NCBI GenBank assembly: GCA_012295275.1
Contig: CM022666.1
Location: 15,008,440 to 15,072,439 of the forward strand
DNA length: 64,000 nt
Origin: Chrysomallon squamiferum
Taxonomy: Eukaryota > Mollusca > Gastropoda > Neomphalida > Peltospiridae
Reading direction: 5' to 3'
Numbering within the stretch: the first letter of the stretch is position 1; each line of letters begins with the position of its first letter. Made by a program: the position numbers and the translations under genes. This document shows, piece after piece, positions 42,771 through 56,345 of this stretch. The notes under the pieces were generated by a model that ran no database searches, had not been told where the DNA came from, and saw only the letters and a list, made by a program, of their open reading frames with translations.

Positions 42771-45700
42771 CTCAGAAAAATAATTAAGATTTTAATTTAT
42801 TTAAAAAAAATTTTTTTTTTTTTTTCTGGACAGATATTTTATTTTATCATAATGAATTAAGATAGTCTTTACATCATGTTAATCTAAAATGGTTAATTTG
42901 GAGAGTAAAGTCATTGGTATGTGATACCTGTATGTGTGTGAATGCTACTGTTTGTTTGCAAGTCTGTCTTTGTGAATGCTGAAATGTATAGTCCTGCATA
43001 CCTATGTGCATTATGTGTGTTTGTAATTGAATGAATGCCTTCAGAGGTGTTTCTGCTTGTACAAATATAGCTGTTCTTATTTGTGTATATAACAGATTTC
43101 TCCTACCTTTTCTGTTGCAGCATCGGTTCCATTCTCTTGAGTGGCCTGTTTTTCCACTTCCTGAGCAGACAGTTCTTTTTCTCTCAGCTCCTTCTCTTTC
43201 TGCAGAGCTCTCTCTTCCGACTGCTTCATCTGGCGCTGGGAGTTTATCAGTTGCTAAAGACAACACAGCTGCTTTTAGTACACATACACGTAAACAAGGT
43301 TTACAAACAAGAATCATCTAATCCCAAATGAATGTGGATGATGTGCTGACAGAAGATGATAAGATTTAACAAAGAAGTAATTTTGGGGACAAAAATGGGC
43401 TGATGAGATTTTTGAAAGAGCTTGTCTCATGGAATATTACACAGTAATGTTCTGTGTTTGTAAAAACCAACCTGCTGCATTCCTTGCAGAGCGTTCTGCA
43501 AAGCTTTGATCTGTTTGTCTTTCTCCATTATTGTGCTCTTTGACTCCTCCTTCACAAAGTCCACCTCATTCTTAAACGCCTCCATCTGACAGCGCAGGAT
43601 GTCGTTCTCATCCTTCAGGTTATTGAGAGAATCTGAAATCGCGAGAAAACTATGAATAAACTGAAAACTATGAATAAACTGAAAACTTAACCTTGTATGG
43701 ACGAAGATACTGAAGGAAAAGAATTGTTGTCTGTGACTGAGTGATATGTGAATGAAGTGAGGTTTGGATTGGGATTTTAGAGCTATTTTTTAGAACTTAT
43801 GAAAGTCGCCACTTTTTTTTTCTGTTTTGCTTTATCCAGTTTATGAGACATTAATATTAAACCAGCTAAATTATTTACTGACAGTTCACTTGATTTACTT
43901 ATTTAAGAAAAAGTGCTGATCAGCCAATTACTTAAAAATATAATCATTACTTTTATCAAATACTCACTTGTATAAAATATAATCATTACAGTTTCATCTA
44001 GTACATACTGGTATAAAATATAATCATTAGAATTTCATCAAGTACTCACTGGTATAAAATTTAATCAGTTTCATCTAGTATTCATTGGTATAAAATATAA
44101 TCATTACAGTTTCTTCAAGTATAAAATATAAGTATTAGATTTTCATCAAATATTCACAGGTATAAAATATAAGCTTAAGAATTTCATCAAATACTCACTG
44201 GTATAAAATGTAATCATTACAGTTTTTTCAAGCATTCAGTGGTAAAAAATATAATCATTAGTTTAATGATGTACTCATTGGTATAAAATATAATCATTTC
44301 AGTTTCTTCAAGTATTCACTGGTATAAAATATAACCATTACAGTTTCTTCAAGTACTCAGTGGTATATAATATGAAGATTAGAATTTCATCAGGTTCTCA
44401 CTTGTATAAAATATAAATATAAATATAAAAATTTCTTCAAGTTTTCACTTGTATAAAATATAAACATAAGAATTTCATCAAGTACTCAGAGATATAAAAT
44501 ATAAACATCAGAATTTCATCAAGTACTCAGATATAAAATATCAACATCAGAATTTCATCAAGTACTCAGTGATATAAAATATAAACATCAGAATTTTATC
44601 AAGTACTCAGTGATATAAAATATAATCATTAGTTTCTTGAAGTACTCAAAGGTATAAAATAAAAACATCAGAATTTCACCAGGGGTGAAAAATATGAAAT
44701 AAAATTATCAGTGATCTATCAAATACTCACCAGCGCCAGTTTCTGGTTTTCGTTTTTTCGCTGGTGTAGAATCACTTTCCCCATCAGACAGATCCATTTC
44801 ATCTTCCTGTCGGTCCTTGAGAAAATCATCTTGTTGTACCTTTATTATCTCCTGCAATATAATTTTTGAGGAAGCCAAACAATTTAAAAACAATAAATAC
44901 ATAGCTAAAATAAACTTAAAAAATCAAACAAGAATTTTAAATTAAATTTAAAAACATTTTTAAGAATTAAATAAGAAAATTAAACAAATAATCAAAACAA
45001 AAAGACAAATTTATTTTTATTAATTTCTTTAGTTTTTAAAAATAAGTTTTCTTTAATTTTAATAATAAGTTTTACATTTGCTTTTGAGATGCATTTTGCA
45101 TGGAAGATAAAAAAAAATAATAATAAATAATGATAATAATGAAAAAAACTGTTATGTTAAAATCAAAAACCTTTTGGAAATTAATTTTTATTAAAATTAT
45201 ATTCATTTTAAAATAAATTATAAAAAAAAAAAATGTAAATTTTAGAAAAGTAAAATAATAATAACAATAATAAATAATAAATAAATTTGTGTGAATTTTC
45301 ATTCATTCTGAAAGAAAAGTATAAAGCATAATAATCAAAATTTATCAACAATATCAGCAAAAATTTGAAATAAAAAACCCCAAAACATCTAGGTAATAAA
45401 TCCGAATAAAATGTCTGAAAATGAATACATTAAAAATGTATTACCAAATTTTTACCTGACTCCAAAACGCGACTTAACGAGAATCACATTACGGTTCTTG
45501 TTCTCTCCAGCCTCCCATTAAAGTAAATTACTTACACAAATAACAGAGCAAAAATGTAAGAACTGTTCATAAAAATCAAGAAAGTTTAACTTCTTTACTC
45601 AAACTTGCAACATCAACTGTATAATCCTCATTTTAATACACATCTTACATTAACAGTATGTCCATAGTTTAACTTTTTACATTAACTGTATGTCTAAGCT

Positions 45701-46812
45701 GTAATTTAACATTTTGCATTAACTGTACATCCTCTGTTGTAACTTAACATTTGACATTAATTGTACACCCTCTGTTTTAACTTAACATTTTACATTAATT
45801 GTACATCCTCTGTTGTAACTTAACATTTGACATTAATTGTACATCATTAATTGGAACTTAACATTTAACATTATCTCTCTTCAGCTGTAACTTAACATTT
45901 TATATTAACAGTTAACAGAATGTCCTCTATTTGTAACTTGGCATTGTACATCAACAGTACATCCTCATCTGGAACTGAACATTTTACATTAACTGCATGT
46001 CCAGTTGTAACATTTTACATTTTTGCATCTGTTCATCCATGTTTACCCAAATCAATATTTTCCTTGATGTGTTTAAGATTTTAACACATTGTATATTAAC
46101 AAACAGTCTGCATTCGTTGTGTGAGCAGTGATGTAGGAAAACAATTCAGAATAAAAAAAATTAAACACTGAATAATTTAATTTACTTAGAAATTACCTTT
46201 CACAAGCTGTAAAATAAAAAATAAAAAATATATAGTACAAAATATGAACTTAAAAATAAAAATTAAAAAATTAAACAATTTACTGATGAATTTAAATAAT
46301 AATAATAATAATGATAATAAGTAATAAAAATAACAGCAAACAAAAAAATAATAATAATAACTAATAAAAATCATAACAACAACAATAATAATAATAATAA
46401 TAAACGTTTCTTTAATTTTCTGGTATCTCTGAAGATGAAATGCTGACAGTTTTTCTAACTAATATATTAACCTGATTCCAAATTTGTTTTCCGATATCAT
46501 CACTCGTCCACAGTTTAAAATAAAGTAGATTAGACTTGTAAATCACGTTACTCTCAGCTGATGCAATGCCTGTTTATCCGGCCTATTGTATTCACTACTT
46601 ACCATGTCCATCTAATTCACGGAGAGATATGTCACTTATAAATGTACGGTGTATCTGTAATATCCGATGCCCTTTTGGCAAAACTATTAATGTGGCAAAC
46701 TAGTTTCTGTAGCCAGTTTTATTATGTTTCTAAAGATACATTTTTCTATAAAGCAGACTGAACTCTTGTTGTTGTTGTCAGCTAACTTTATCTATATCAA
46801 AGGGGATTACAC

Positions 46813-46863
<51 letters not shown>

Positions 46864-46881
46864 AACACACACACACACACA

Positions 46882-46914
<33 letters not shown>

Positions 46915-49900
46915 TCAAGTGCGCAGGGACATAGCTTATACTCTCACTAACTCATTCTGTCTCTGATAATTTAAAATAGGCAAATTATTATTATTATCTA
47001 ATTATGGCATGACATGGAGAAAATATTCAAGTCTTATTTGCTAATGAAATCAAATTTAGGTGATCAGTTTAAACAAACTACCTCCATTTTACAAAATGTT
47101 TGTTCATTCCTACTGAAAGGTTTAAGACTGGAGTGTTACGGTCACAGCTATTATCAAAGAATCAATGGAATTTTATATAAATTTTGAACAATTTATGAAT
47201 TACAGATCGTTCAAATTTCTCAATTTATCTATAAAAATTACCCCAAAATTTCAAATGAACAATGTATTAAGACGGTATCTCAAATGTAACAATATTACTC
47301 TTTTTTTTCACGAAAACAGCAGTGATTTAGATCAGATTTCATTTAGAAGTAGCTTCATCTGGATTCATTATTATTGAAAGTATTAGTTATTTCAGAAGAT
47401 TTATATTTTAAATCAGGAATACATTGTTATGGGAAAAAAAAAAAAAAAACAGAAATAAATAAATAAATACATTTTAAAATTATAATATAATAAAAAAAAA
47501 ATAATAATTATAATATTAATAAAATAAAATAAATCATTTAAATTCAGTGATATGTACTGAATTACCAAAAAGCTAACACAATAAATGATTGGGAGGGTCA
47601 CAGACACATGTAAATCTGTATAACATTTATGCCCTTTCGGAAGTAAATTGCTCCTTCCCTCCAAAATATCGAACTTGTTTAGCAGAATCTATACAGGCAT
47701 TACATCCACTGCAATAAGATTTTTTTTAATTTAACATTGATAAAGACTTGCTTTTAATAAGAAGCTTGACACTATCCATTTTATTTCAAAACAGCAATAA
47801 TGACAGTGTAAATCTGAACAAGGGTACACTTTATAATTTTAGCATGCTTGTTACGTTTTAAATATCTGTAAATATAATTCCATCTGCATGAACTATCAGT
47901 AAATTGAGAATTTTACCAAGATTGTGCTAACATGCTAAAGGAAAAGAAATGCCTTTAATTGTAAAACACCTGAATGAAGTGAAGTTTGGATTGGGAACTT
48001 GAAGCTCTTTTAGAACTTCTGATAATTTACTGCATACTTTGGTTTTATTTTATGAGACAGTAATATTAAACTACTTACTGGTAGTTCACTTGATGTGGAT
48101 CTTATTTAAAACTGACATTAATTTTATGTTATGTTAAAATATATTAATTTAAAATGATGACGGATTTTGATTTTAAATAACTGAAATAACTAGATATTTA
48201 TTTACATCAACTTTTAAATTTAATTTAATTTTTTTATTCCGGAAATATAAAAGATATTTAAAAAAAAACATGATTAAAAATAGTACCATGGTCAGAATCA
48301 AGCTCCTGTTGAAAGCAATGCTAAAGTCCTTATCAATCACATACCTTACACTGCTTATACCATAAGTCTATGTTCTTTCGCTGAGCCTTTGTGAAGTGAT
48401 CCCATGCTTTCTGTCTGAGTGCTGCCGAGAACACTTTTTCTATCTGATCAACTTAAAATGGCAATAAAACAGCAATGAATACACAGCACAGCCTAGAACA
48501 TCCAGCCAATATCTACCAGGCAGAAATTCGTCAGTCATTTTCAGTGGATTTTTACATATAAAATAACACTACAACATCTAAGTAGTATAATGTTTAGTAA
48601 TGTGGAAAAAGAAGTTATACATTTATTATTTATTTATATTTTATTTTTTTTTATTTTTTTTAAACTGAATTTAATTGGTGGAAGGCTTTTTTTCTTTCTA
48701 CATTTTTTATTTAGAGGTTTATCTCTATTTATTTATTTTTTAGTTAGTCTATAATACATCAATACTGTATTGATAATAAAATAATCTTTCCACTGAAAAT
48801 AAATAATGGATTTCCACACAACTCAATGTGTATACAAACCATAGAAAAGATTCAGCTTTGCTGTTCTCATAATTAATATTAGCTCTGAACAGTCATCAAA
48901 TATTTAAATTTTAGTTAAAATTAAAGTGTTTAAATTTTTGTTCACATGTAATATTCAAAATATAATAGTTTGGTGTTCTTAAAATTTTAAAATGAATTTG
49001 TAACATTTTTTCAAAAATATATTTAATTTATATTTCAAATTTTTAATTTAGTATTTACTTTTTATAATGCTAATAAAGTAATTTCATAATATATTTAATA
49101 ATTTTGAGATCCTGAACAAAGATAAATCAACATGTTTTGAAGAGATTTTATGGCTGTATAAACATTTTATGATTCATGTTTAATTAATTTACTGCAAGAC
49201 ACACATTTAAACAATTTCTGATACGTCACTGCAAAAACACACACACACAATGCACAAACACGTGTGCACATATGTGAACACACACTCACACTCACATACA
49301 AATATTACAAATGGTACATAAATTTATAGTTAAAAAAAAAAAAAAAAAAAAAAAACCACAAATAACTTAATAAAAATCTAAAAATATACTATTTTTAAAC
49401 TTCAAAGATACGTGATATAAACATCGGCTGTTTAGAGGTGTTCTGCAGTAAATTCATTAAAACTGTTTAGCAGTAATTCCAATACAGACTTTTATTCACC
49501 TACCTTTGTGGATTTGACACACTATAGCGAAGTAAAACACGACGATATAAAGATTATCTCCTTCTTGGTAAGTAAGCAAAAGCTCAATACACCATCATCT
49601 ATTTTCAAAAGGTTAGTGGGAATTTGGTTTCACAACTACTCGATTATTCTTATAATCTGTATGACTTTGTTGTAAGATGATAAATAAAAAAGAAAAGGAA
49701 GTTTTGTTTCCAGATTAAATCATGAATATGAAGAATATGCAAAACTATTTTATTATTTTTCACTGCTTCTCTGCATATTAATAAAAACCTCCAAAACTTT
49801 TCTTTAAAAAACTATTTTATTAAATGATTAATTTCTGAGCTATAGTTTGGTGATAGTTTTAATTTAGGACATAATAATCAGAAAAGAAATTTAGATTGTC

Positions 49901-50719
49901 AGTTGTGAAGCAAATGTTGAAAATAATGACAGAAATTTGATCTCAAACATGAAGATGTTCAAACACATTGTACTCAAAAACTGCAGTGACTAAATGAGAT
50001 AAATCATCATTATACTGCAGAATGACACATTTTTAGAGCAAAAGTGCATTTATTATATACCTTAGTACATACTATCTATCTACAATTTCTAACATGAGGA
50101 GAAACAATATGATCCTGCTTTAAGTATTTTTCTCTGTATTTCAAACAAGGAAGTTTAAAACAAAGGTGTACTTATTACAAACATCAGACGCCAGTTTCTT
50201 CTAATATGATCAAGTAGTGTTTGTATTAAGAATTCACAATATATTTGCAACTGAAGAAAATGACAAACAACCTTGTTTTAAATATTTCTGTTTCTGCCGT
50301 TTCAAATAATGCAATACAATAAAAGTGTTCTGAAATTGATGTCAACCCCATATACAAACTAATATTACTTTTTCATATAGCTTGGAGCATGTTTTATTTT
50401 CTAGATGATGATGATGATGATCATTTTTGATATTTTTGCCTACTTACCAAGATATCTTTCTGCGAACATTTATGATCCGACCGATATCCGATTTGAAATC
50501 TGAATTATTTCTGTACGAGTACACTAAGAATTTCCCCAGGCTGCAGCATGGTTTCAGCAAAATGCTAATGTTTGCACTGATGTGAACAAATAATTTAAAT
50601 TTTTGGTGAATTGTTGATTCTATTCAGCCATTAATCATCGTTAATAAAAATAAAATAAAATAAAAATAAAATAAAAAATAAAATAAAATAAAATAAAATA
50701 AAATAAAATAAACAAATTA

Positions 50720-50767
<48 letters not shown>

Positions 50768-53700
50768 CAGAATCATAATAAAAACATGAAAAAAGAAAAT
50801 TAAGAAAAATGATATTAACAAATATTAACATTATTTTTAAATTAAAAATAATAATAAAAACCAGGCTGATGTAATTTTTTAAAACCTAAAATTGAGTGCA
50901 TGCTGTCTGTTAAGTGTTAGTTGTGAATGTTATTTGTGAAACTGCCGTGCTGCAGCACAAGGAAAATCTTAACTGTTTCTGATCTACCTGATTTCGACTC
51001 ATCCTTGCTTGTATACTAACCGTGTGAGCGACGCGTCACTATCGTGTTAATAATTAACGTCTTACGTTAATGGTTTAGCTAAGAATCATATGGTCTGTAT
51101 GTTAAAACAGGCGAGGGTTTTATTAATATCCAAACTGATTCTACTGCGAGTCAAGACATTGGCTGGATATGTTTTAATTACTTACAAATCAGACACGACA
51201 CGATCCTCAGCATCGGAAAAAAAAGAAAGAAAAGAAAACAACAAAAAAAACCGCACATTTATCTTCAACAACGAAAACCGCGGAAACAATTCTGAGAAAT
51301 TCCAATAATCCTTCGAGATACCGATTCTAATTACATTTCAGAAATTTTTTTAAATTGAAAACAGGATTTAGTAGACTGTATATATAAAAAAAAAAGTACA
51401 TACATTGTTTGATAATATCCTGAACTCTCATCCGAATTCGTATCTTCAGGTTTTCCAGCTCCTCCTCAAGCTGCTGTTTTTCATTGAGAAGTTTGCGTAC
51501 ATGCGAGTTCACAGCCTGAATCATGCTGTAGAAGACCACAGCTGACCTACGGTTGCAGTGACCACGGTCAATCCACTGGACAAGGGTATTGGATGCTACT
51601 GTAAACTCTGCATCGTCTGATTAATATTAACAATATTAACAAAAAACGTTTTAACTGGTTATAGACACTTGCAATAAAGCATGTTACATCTTGGTGTGTA
51701 CTGTCACTGTATTTATGTATAAACTGCGAAGTATTACCTTCAAATTGTCCTTTACAAAATATACTACTGTGTTGGATATCACTGTTATTTTTATAAAAGT
51801 ATTTTTCAACTGTTATTTGCCAATTAATATTTATTACATCAACAAGATACATCTAAACTGAAATATCTTAAAACCCTGATTCATTTACAACAATTTATCA
51901 GAAATGGCCTTTAAGAATCATAATCTCATTCGAAAACATAATAAAATCTTTCTCTAACATTAAAAACATTTATTAAAAATAATTAAAAAATTAAAGCATT
52001 TAAAGACAGATTTGAAAAATTTAAATATTAAAAAAAAAAATGAAAAATGAAAACATTTAATTTACTTGTGCATCCTTTTATTTTCTCAGAGAGTACTGAG
52101 GCCTCTGAGTCGGTGTAGTGAGTGAGCGGTGGGGGACTAGGAGGGCGGAGCAGGGCCTGCTGTAACCTCTCCTGGTGTCTCATCTCTCTCAGCAGCGCCC
52201 TCTCCTGGCACTCGTACTCGTACTGGTCATCACGAGCGTTGGCGTAGTCGACGTGGATACGGCCAGTGTTTGCCTTGTCATCTTTATCTTCAATCTTCAT
52301 CCTGTAACCTACAAGAATTATGTCACAGAAATTGTTTCAGATACCAGCCTAGGAAGATTTTCTCATCAAAAATGATCAAAGTAACATAAAAGAAATATTT
52401 AAAGTACTCAGGTTTAATGCATTTGGCAGGTCTTCATGACATAATTCTGAAAGCTAATTTATTAAACTTCTACGCAAAATATCCATGAAAGAACTACAAA
52501 ATGGTTGAGGTATATTTAAATAATTCTACAGCCAGTGGACCTTAGAACAGGAGAGGCAATTACTGCAAAACCCTTTACAACAGTTTAAATGGAAACTTGT
52601 TTTAAAATAAAACATCACTAACACCATTGATAATTATAAAAATATCACTAGTTATCTCTTAAACTATTCTTCTTATTTTTAAATAACCTTTGACAATCAG
52701 GAAATATCAAACTCACCTGATATAAAAAGAGCTTTTTCTACAGAATCCTGAAACTCAAATCGGATGTGAGCAAAGTTTTTCTTGCTGATGCGTAAACTGA
52801 CGATGTTGCCACATTTCTCAAACACCTCAGTGAGAATTTCCTCAGTTATGTTTTCTGGTAAACCACCAACAAAGATTGTTCGACAACCTGGTGGTCGTTC
52901 ACGCACACTTCGTGGCGCAGCATCTACAACATTAATTAAATGTTATCATTACAATGAAATCTAATGTTACTGCTGGGGACTGTTTTGCTTGTTTCGTTTA
53001 TTTTAATTAACTGATATCAGCGGAAACTGAATTTTTAAGATATATATATGCAGAAATAAGAAATTCAATATTTGTTAAAAATATATATTTAGAAATTATA
53101 TTTGTGGAATTCTCTATTAGTAAGACAGGTGACAATAGAAATATCACACAGAATAAAAATACCAATAAAAAAAACTAACACAAAACATTAAAACATTTTA
53201 AAATATTATATCTTATTCATTTTGTAAAACAATATTCTTCTGTGTCATACATAATTCAAAAACTATAAAATGAAATACAAAATAAAATGATACTTTATTC
53301 TTTTCTAACATATCGATATGCTTATTTATACAAACTGACGAAATTATTTTTGAATTATTAAGAGAACGGAGTATCTTAAATTAGGCAGTATCTTAAATCT
53401 GACAAAAGACGAAGAATTCATTTACATATAAATATATAAATATCTGTTAACACTAAAGTATACTCACTCTGTGGTGGGGGGTAGAGGACGCAGGACTTCA
53501 ACGTGATCACCTCCCTCTCGGGTGGGGGACCCATCATCGTCATGTTCATCAACGCAGGATCCATTGTCCCCATTGGTCCCATCATACCATACTATCAACA
53601 AAGCCAAAAGTTTTTTAACAATTTTAAAATATGTAATTAATTACTTATGTTTCAGTAACTTTGCAATCGTAATTTTGAAGAAGACTGGGTAAATCGAGTT

Positions 53701-54344
53701 TGTTTGTAAAAGCAAGCCTCATCCTTTTGCGAACACTTTTTATTAGAATATTTCTGTCAAGAAATCATGGCTCCTGATTTCATTCAGAGTCACACTAAAT
53801 TCATTACTTTTCAAATAATAACAGAAACACCTGTGTTAGCTGTAGTAATTAGTAACTTCTTTAAAAGAAGTATTTTTTTTTTTCTGGATTGAAATGAAAT
53901 GGTCTTCATATAAGATTATGAAAAAAACATTGTCAAACAAGCAGTGATTTTCATTTTGCAGAAGCATAGAAAACTAAACTAGAAAAAAAAAAAAAAAATT
54001 CTTAAATGTTTAAAGGTTTATTAATATTTATTAGCTTATTTTTTAATCCTAATGGACAACTCTCTGAGTCAATCAATGCAATAAAATTCACAGTTATAAC
54101 AAAACAATACAGACTGGAATACATACCTGATTCATTGCCATCGGCCCCATCATCATCATGTTTGGATCCATGTTCGGTCCTATCATATTAATCTGCGAGT
54201 TTGGGTCTATGTTTGGTCCCATCATGTTCATCATGTTCATGCCATACATTCCTTGGGCTGGCATCATTGGTCCGGCTGGCATATCAGCACTTTGAGTCGT
54301 TGTACTTGACGGCATTTCATCTGTCAGTAAATCAACCATGCACA

Positions 54345-54375
<31 letters not shown>

Positions 54376-54905
54376 TAGCATCCATCATATTACAAAAATT
54401 AAACTCATAAAAATTTTCTTATTTTAAGTCTTAATCTTAGTATAAACTCAGTAGATTTATCACAAAATGCCTATCCTATTAAACCTCTCCATAATACTAG
54501 TAAGTAAGGCCATACTCCCATGATACAACACAATACCAGAGCAGTAAAATAATGTACTATCACAGCAAATGTATAGTAGTAATACAACATCTGCCTATCC
54601 CAACATAAACAAAAATGCAACATAGTTTATGACAGTTTTGCAGAAAAATTTTAAACACTTTCACTGAAAACAGAATTTAAACTCTTCGAAACTTTCTTTC
54701 GCAGATTTTCTCATTACTTTCAATTTCCCATCTTATTCTCATAAAAAAAAAATAACAAAACAGTCAGCTAGTAAATAAATTCAGAGCTGAGACTGTACAA
54801 GATCATACACTCACCTTTCCCTGAACCATCATCGTATCTGTGCACTGGAGGTTTGTTCTTATTCATGTTGAAAGCCAATGGCAAGTTATTGCTTGCAGGA
54901 TCCAT
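41663..54905 (-). CDS. ENOX1: ENOX1/ENOX2 orthologue, ecto-NOX disulfide-thiol exchanger
   Basis: Coding exons in transcript order: 54905-54815, 54320-54127, 53591-53468, 52923-52717, 52308-52066, 51616-51404, 48451-48345, 44851-44731, 43632-43472, 43253-43107, 42649-42499, 41883-41663; 659 residues, phases consistent (human ENOX1 about 643). The family are cell-surface hydroquinone/NADH oxidases with protein disulfide-thiol exchange activity and an RRM. Residues 137-222 hold SVRERPPGCRTIFVGGLPEN...FAHIRF (RRM), then RPPSPPPLTHY, NRRSAVVFYSMIQAVNSHVR, RQKAWDHFTKAQRKNIDLW, EDEMDLSDGESDSTPAKKRK, a coiled coil (residues about 434-536) and the diagnostic C-terminus CCFLHVHPFGATIDYLWSYL...CGARLERRW. 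Residues 45-120 are Met-rich (MMNMMGPN, NMMMMGPMAMN). The ATG follows an acceptor (exon from 54927), so the 5' UTR is spliced. Vertebrates have two paralogues; this single gene could be ancestral to both. Confidence 0.93.
42741..42827. repeat. Poly(T) tracts in ENOX intron 10
   Basis: A run of about 30 T (42741-42770) and another at about 42811-42825, that is, poly(A) on the ENOX sense strand, starting about 90 bp upstream of the exon 11 acceptor. Confidence 0.9.
43748..43905. repeat. Dispersed repeat copy 1 (ENOX intron 8)
   Basis: Shares an ordered set of segments with 47970-48105 in the same orientation: TGAATGAAGTGARGTTTGGATTGGG, a TTTTAGAACTT block, TTTATGAGACAKTAATATTAAAC and GTTCACTTGATKT. 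Similarity runs over about 140-160 bp with substitutions and small gaps. The family is not recognised; there are no clear terminal repeats. Confidence 0.75.
43955..44730. repeat. Minisatellite seeded on the ENOX exon 8 donor
   Basis: About fifteen copies of a 38-55-bp unit: AGTACTCACTGGTATAAAAT, then ATAATCAT and ATTTCATCA blocks. On the transcribed minus strand many units contain a GTGAGTACTTGATGAAA-like string. The exon 8 donor is G|GTGAGTATTTGATAGA, so the array is an amplification of the real donor region into intron 8. Confidence 0.92.
45640..46030. repeat. Minisatellite in ENOX intron 7, period about 40-50 bp
   Basis: About eight copies of a unit built from GTAACTTAACATTTTACATT, then AACTGTACATCCTC. 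It is mid-intron, away from splice sites. The intron (44852-48344) also has TAA runs at 46298-46402. Confidence 0.88.
46818..46914. repeat. CT then CA compound microsatellite
   Basis: About 16 CT units followed by about 30 CA units with few interruptions, in ENOX intron 7. Confidence 0.95.
47970..48105. repeat. Dispersed repeat copy 2 (ENOX intron 7)
   Basis: Second copy of the element at 43748-43905, 4.2 kb away, same orientation. It begins about 240 bp past the ENOX exon 7 donor. Confidence 0.75.
48452..51403 (-). other. ENOX intron 6, 2.95 kb, no exon seen
   Basis: A+T-rich intron with a poly(A) run (49332-49354), short CA runs (49240-49290), ATAAA/ATAAAAT runs (50644-50710) and a TAA microsatellite (about 50721-50766). 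A few CG dinucleotides cluster at about 51018-51062 but no exon could be built there. Confidence 0.6.
50644..50768. repeat. AAAAT pentamer then TAA microsatellite
   Basis: Runs of ATAAA units pass into about 15 TAA units, in ENOX intron 6. Confidence 0.93.
54341..54374. repeat. AT then AC microsatellite in ENOX intron 1
   Basis: Short AT run and six AC units just upstream of the exon 2 acceptor on the minus strand. Confidence 0.85.
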
Positions 54906-55160
54906 GGTCAGACAAATCTAGTCATTCCTGAAAAGAAAGAATTAAAAATATATAATTTCTCTCACTAGGCCTTGTAAGTATGATCAAATAAATTTTTAAG
55001 GAACCACTGATTCAATCACACGAGTAATTATTAAAAGTAAAATCTCAAAATAAACTTGCGTATTAGATCTAGATCTTGACAAATGAATTTTTGTTTTCAG
55101 CATTTTCATGTGATGAACAATTCCTTGCAAATTTATCATTTTGCATTCAGAATGTGATAC

Positions 55161-55195
55161 CTGTCTCACTAACATGGCAGGACACAAGTCTCCAT
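55161..55195 (-). other. Possible small alternative 5' exon of ENOX
   Basis: A 35-nt segment is bounded on the minus strand by an acceptor (CCCAGTTGCAG) and a donor (ACAG|GTATCA). It is relatively G+C-rich. Its frame hits a stop within nine codons (ATGGAGACTTG...), so it would be untranslated or carry a short upstream ORF. Prediction only. Confidence 0.22.
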
Positions 55196-56239
55196 CTGCA
55201 ACTGGGAGGGTCTATCAAAATTCAGATGAAAATCTGGATTGTTTTTCAGTAGCCAAAGTTGCTAGAATTTTGTTAACTATATGTCTGATGTTACATAACT
55301 GTGTATTAAAAACAAGTGCATTTTTAAATACATTAGTCTTTTATCACGTCCCTTTAGGTGTTTGTTTTTTCAGTGTGTGTTTTTTCTTTTGTATTTTTTT
55401 TTCTTCAAATAAATCATTTTCCTTTCACATTTTGTTTATATTGTTTGTGCTGTTACTCGAGTGCAGCTAATAGCAGGATTCCAAAATGTCTCATATTTAT
55501 GTGAATTAATAACAGTTTCAGGTCAACTGTCTTCCGATACTTCTTGAATGCTGCTTGTAATTCATGTGGGTCTGAATAATTATAAAAACAAATAATTATA
55601 TATTGTATAATTAATACAAACATATTATTCAGTGTGTGCATTAAAACCTTTGATAGCGTAAATGTAACAGTAAATATGTATTCATCGTAGTGTAATTTCT
55701 GTTGAAAATAATTAACAACTGTCTAAGATGCTGGGTGTATTTCAAGTATAATGTATAGTACAAACAATAAATTACTATTTTGGACAAAAGAGATAATAAA
55801 TAAATTTGGATTTAAAAAATAATTATTATTCTATTTATTTTAGTTTATTTGACTGCTGTTGTGCCGTGTACATATTGTAGAGTTGTTCAAAACAACAATC
55901 AATAAAAAAAAAAAATTGTCCAAAATTCACCGACAATACTGTGAATACATTAAATGACTTCTGGCATTTTATATGATCTCATTATTCATACAAATGAACA
56001 AAAGTTGGCCATTACGCAGGCACAATCATTATAATGCAGCGAAAATTCAAGAAACCCAACTTTTGTGAAAGCCTGGACAAAGTCACGAAAGTGACACAAA
56101 TGATCAATCAGACACAAACTGCAAATATGAAGCCTAACCTAAATTTGACTTCGCCAATATTTAATACATAAAAATTAATGGATTTTTCATAAACAATTTA
56201 ACAAGAAACAAGTAATTTGATGATTTAGTTACAAGAAAT

Positions 56240-56345
56240 TAGCTAATACATTTACGCACCACAATTTCACTTCAAAATGGCTTCTGACTAGTCATTAAAT
56301 GATCGAAATGCCGCAACTGCGTTAGATGGAAATAAATCAAACAAA
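56240..56345 (-). promoter_or_regulatory. Candidate ENOX first exon / promoter region
   Basis: On the minus strand a donor G|GTGCGTAAA at 56259 follows a non-A+T-rich stretch with several CG dinucleotides (about 56280-56325). ENOX needs a non-coding first exon, and MPI starts 0.8 kb away on the other strand, so this is a reasonable divergent-promoter location. No coding sequence was seen in 55.2-57.1 kb. Confidence 0.28.
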
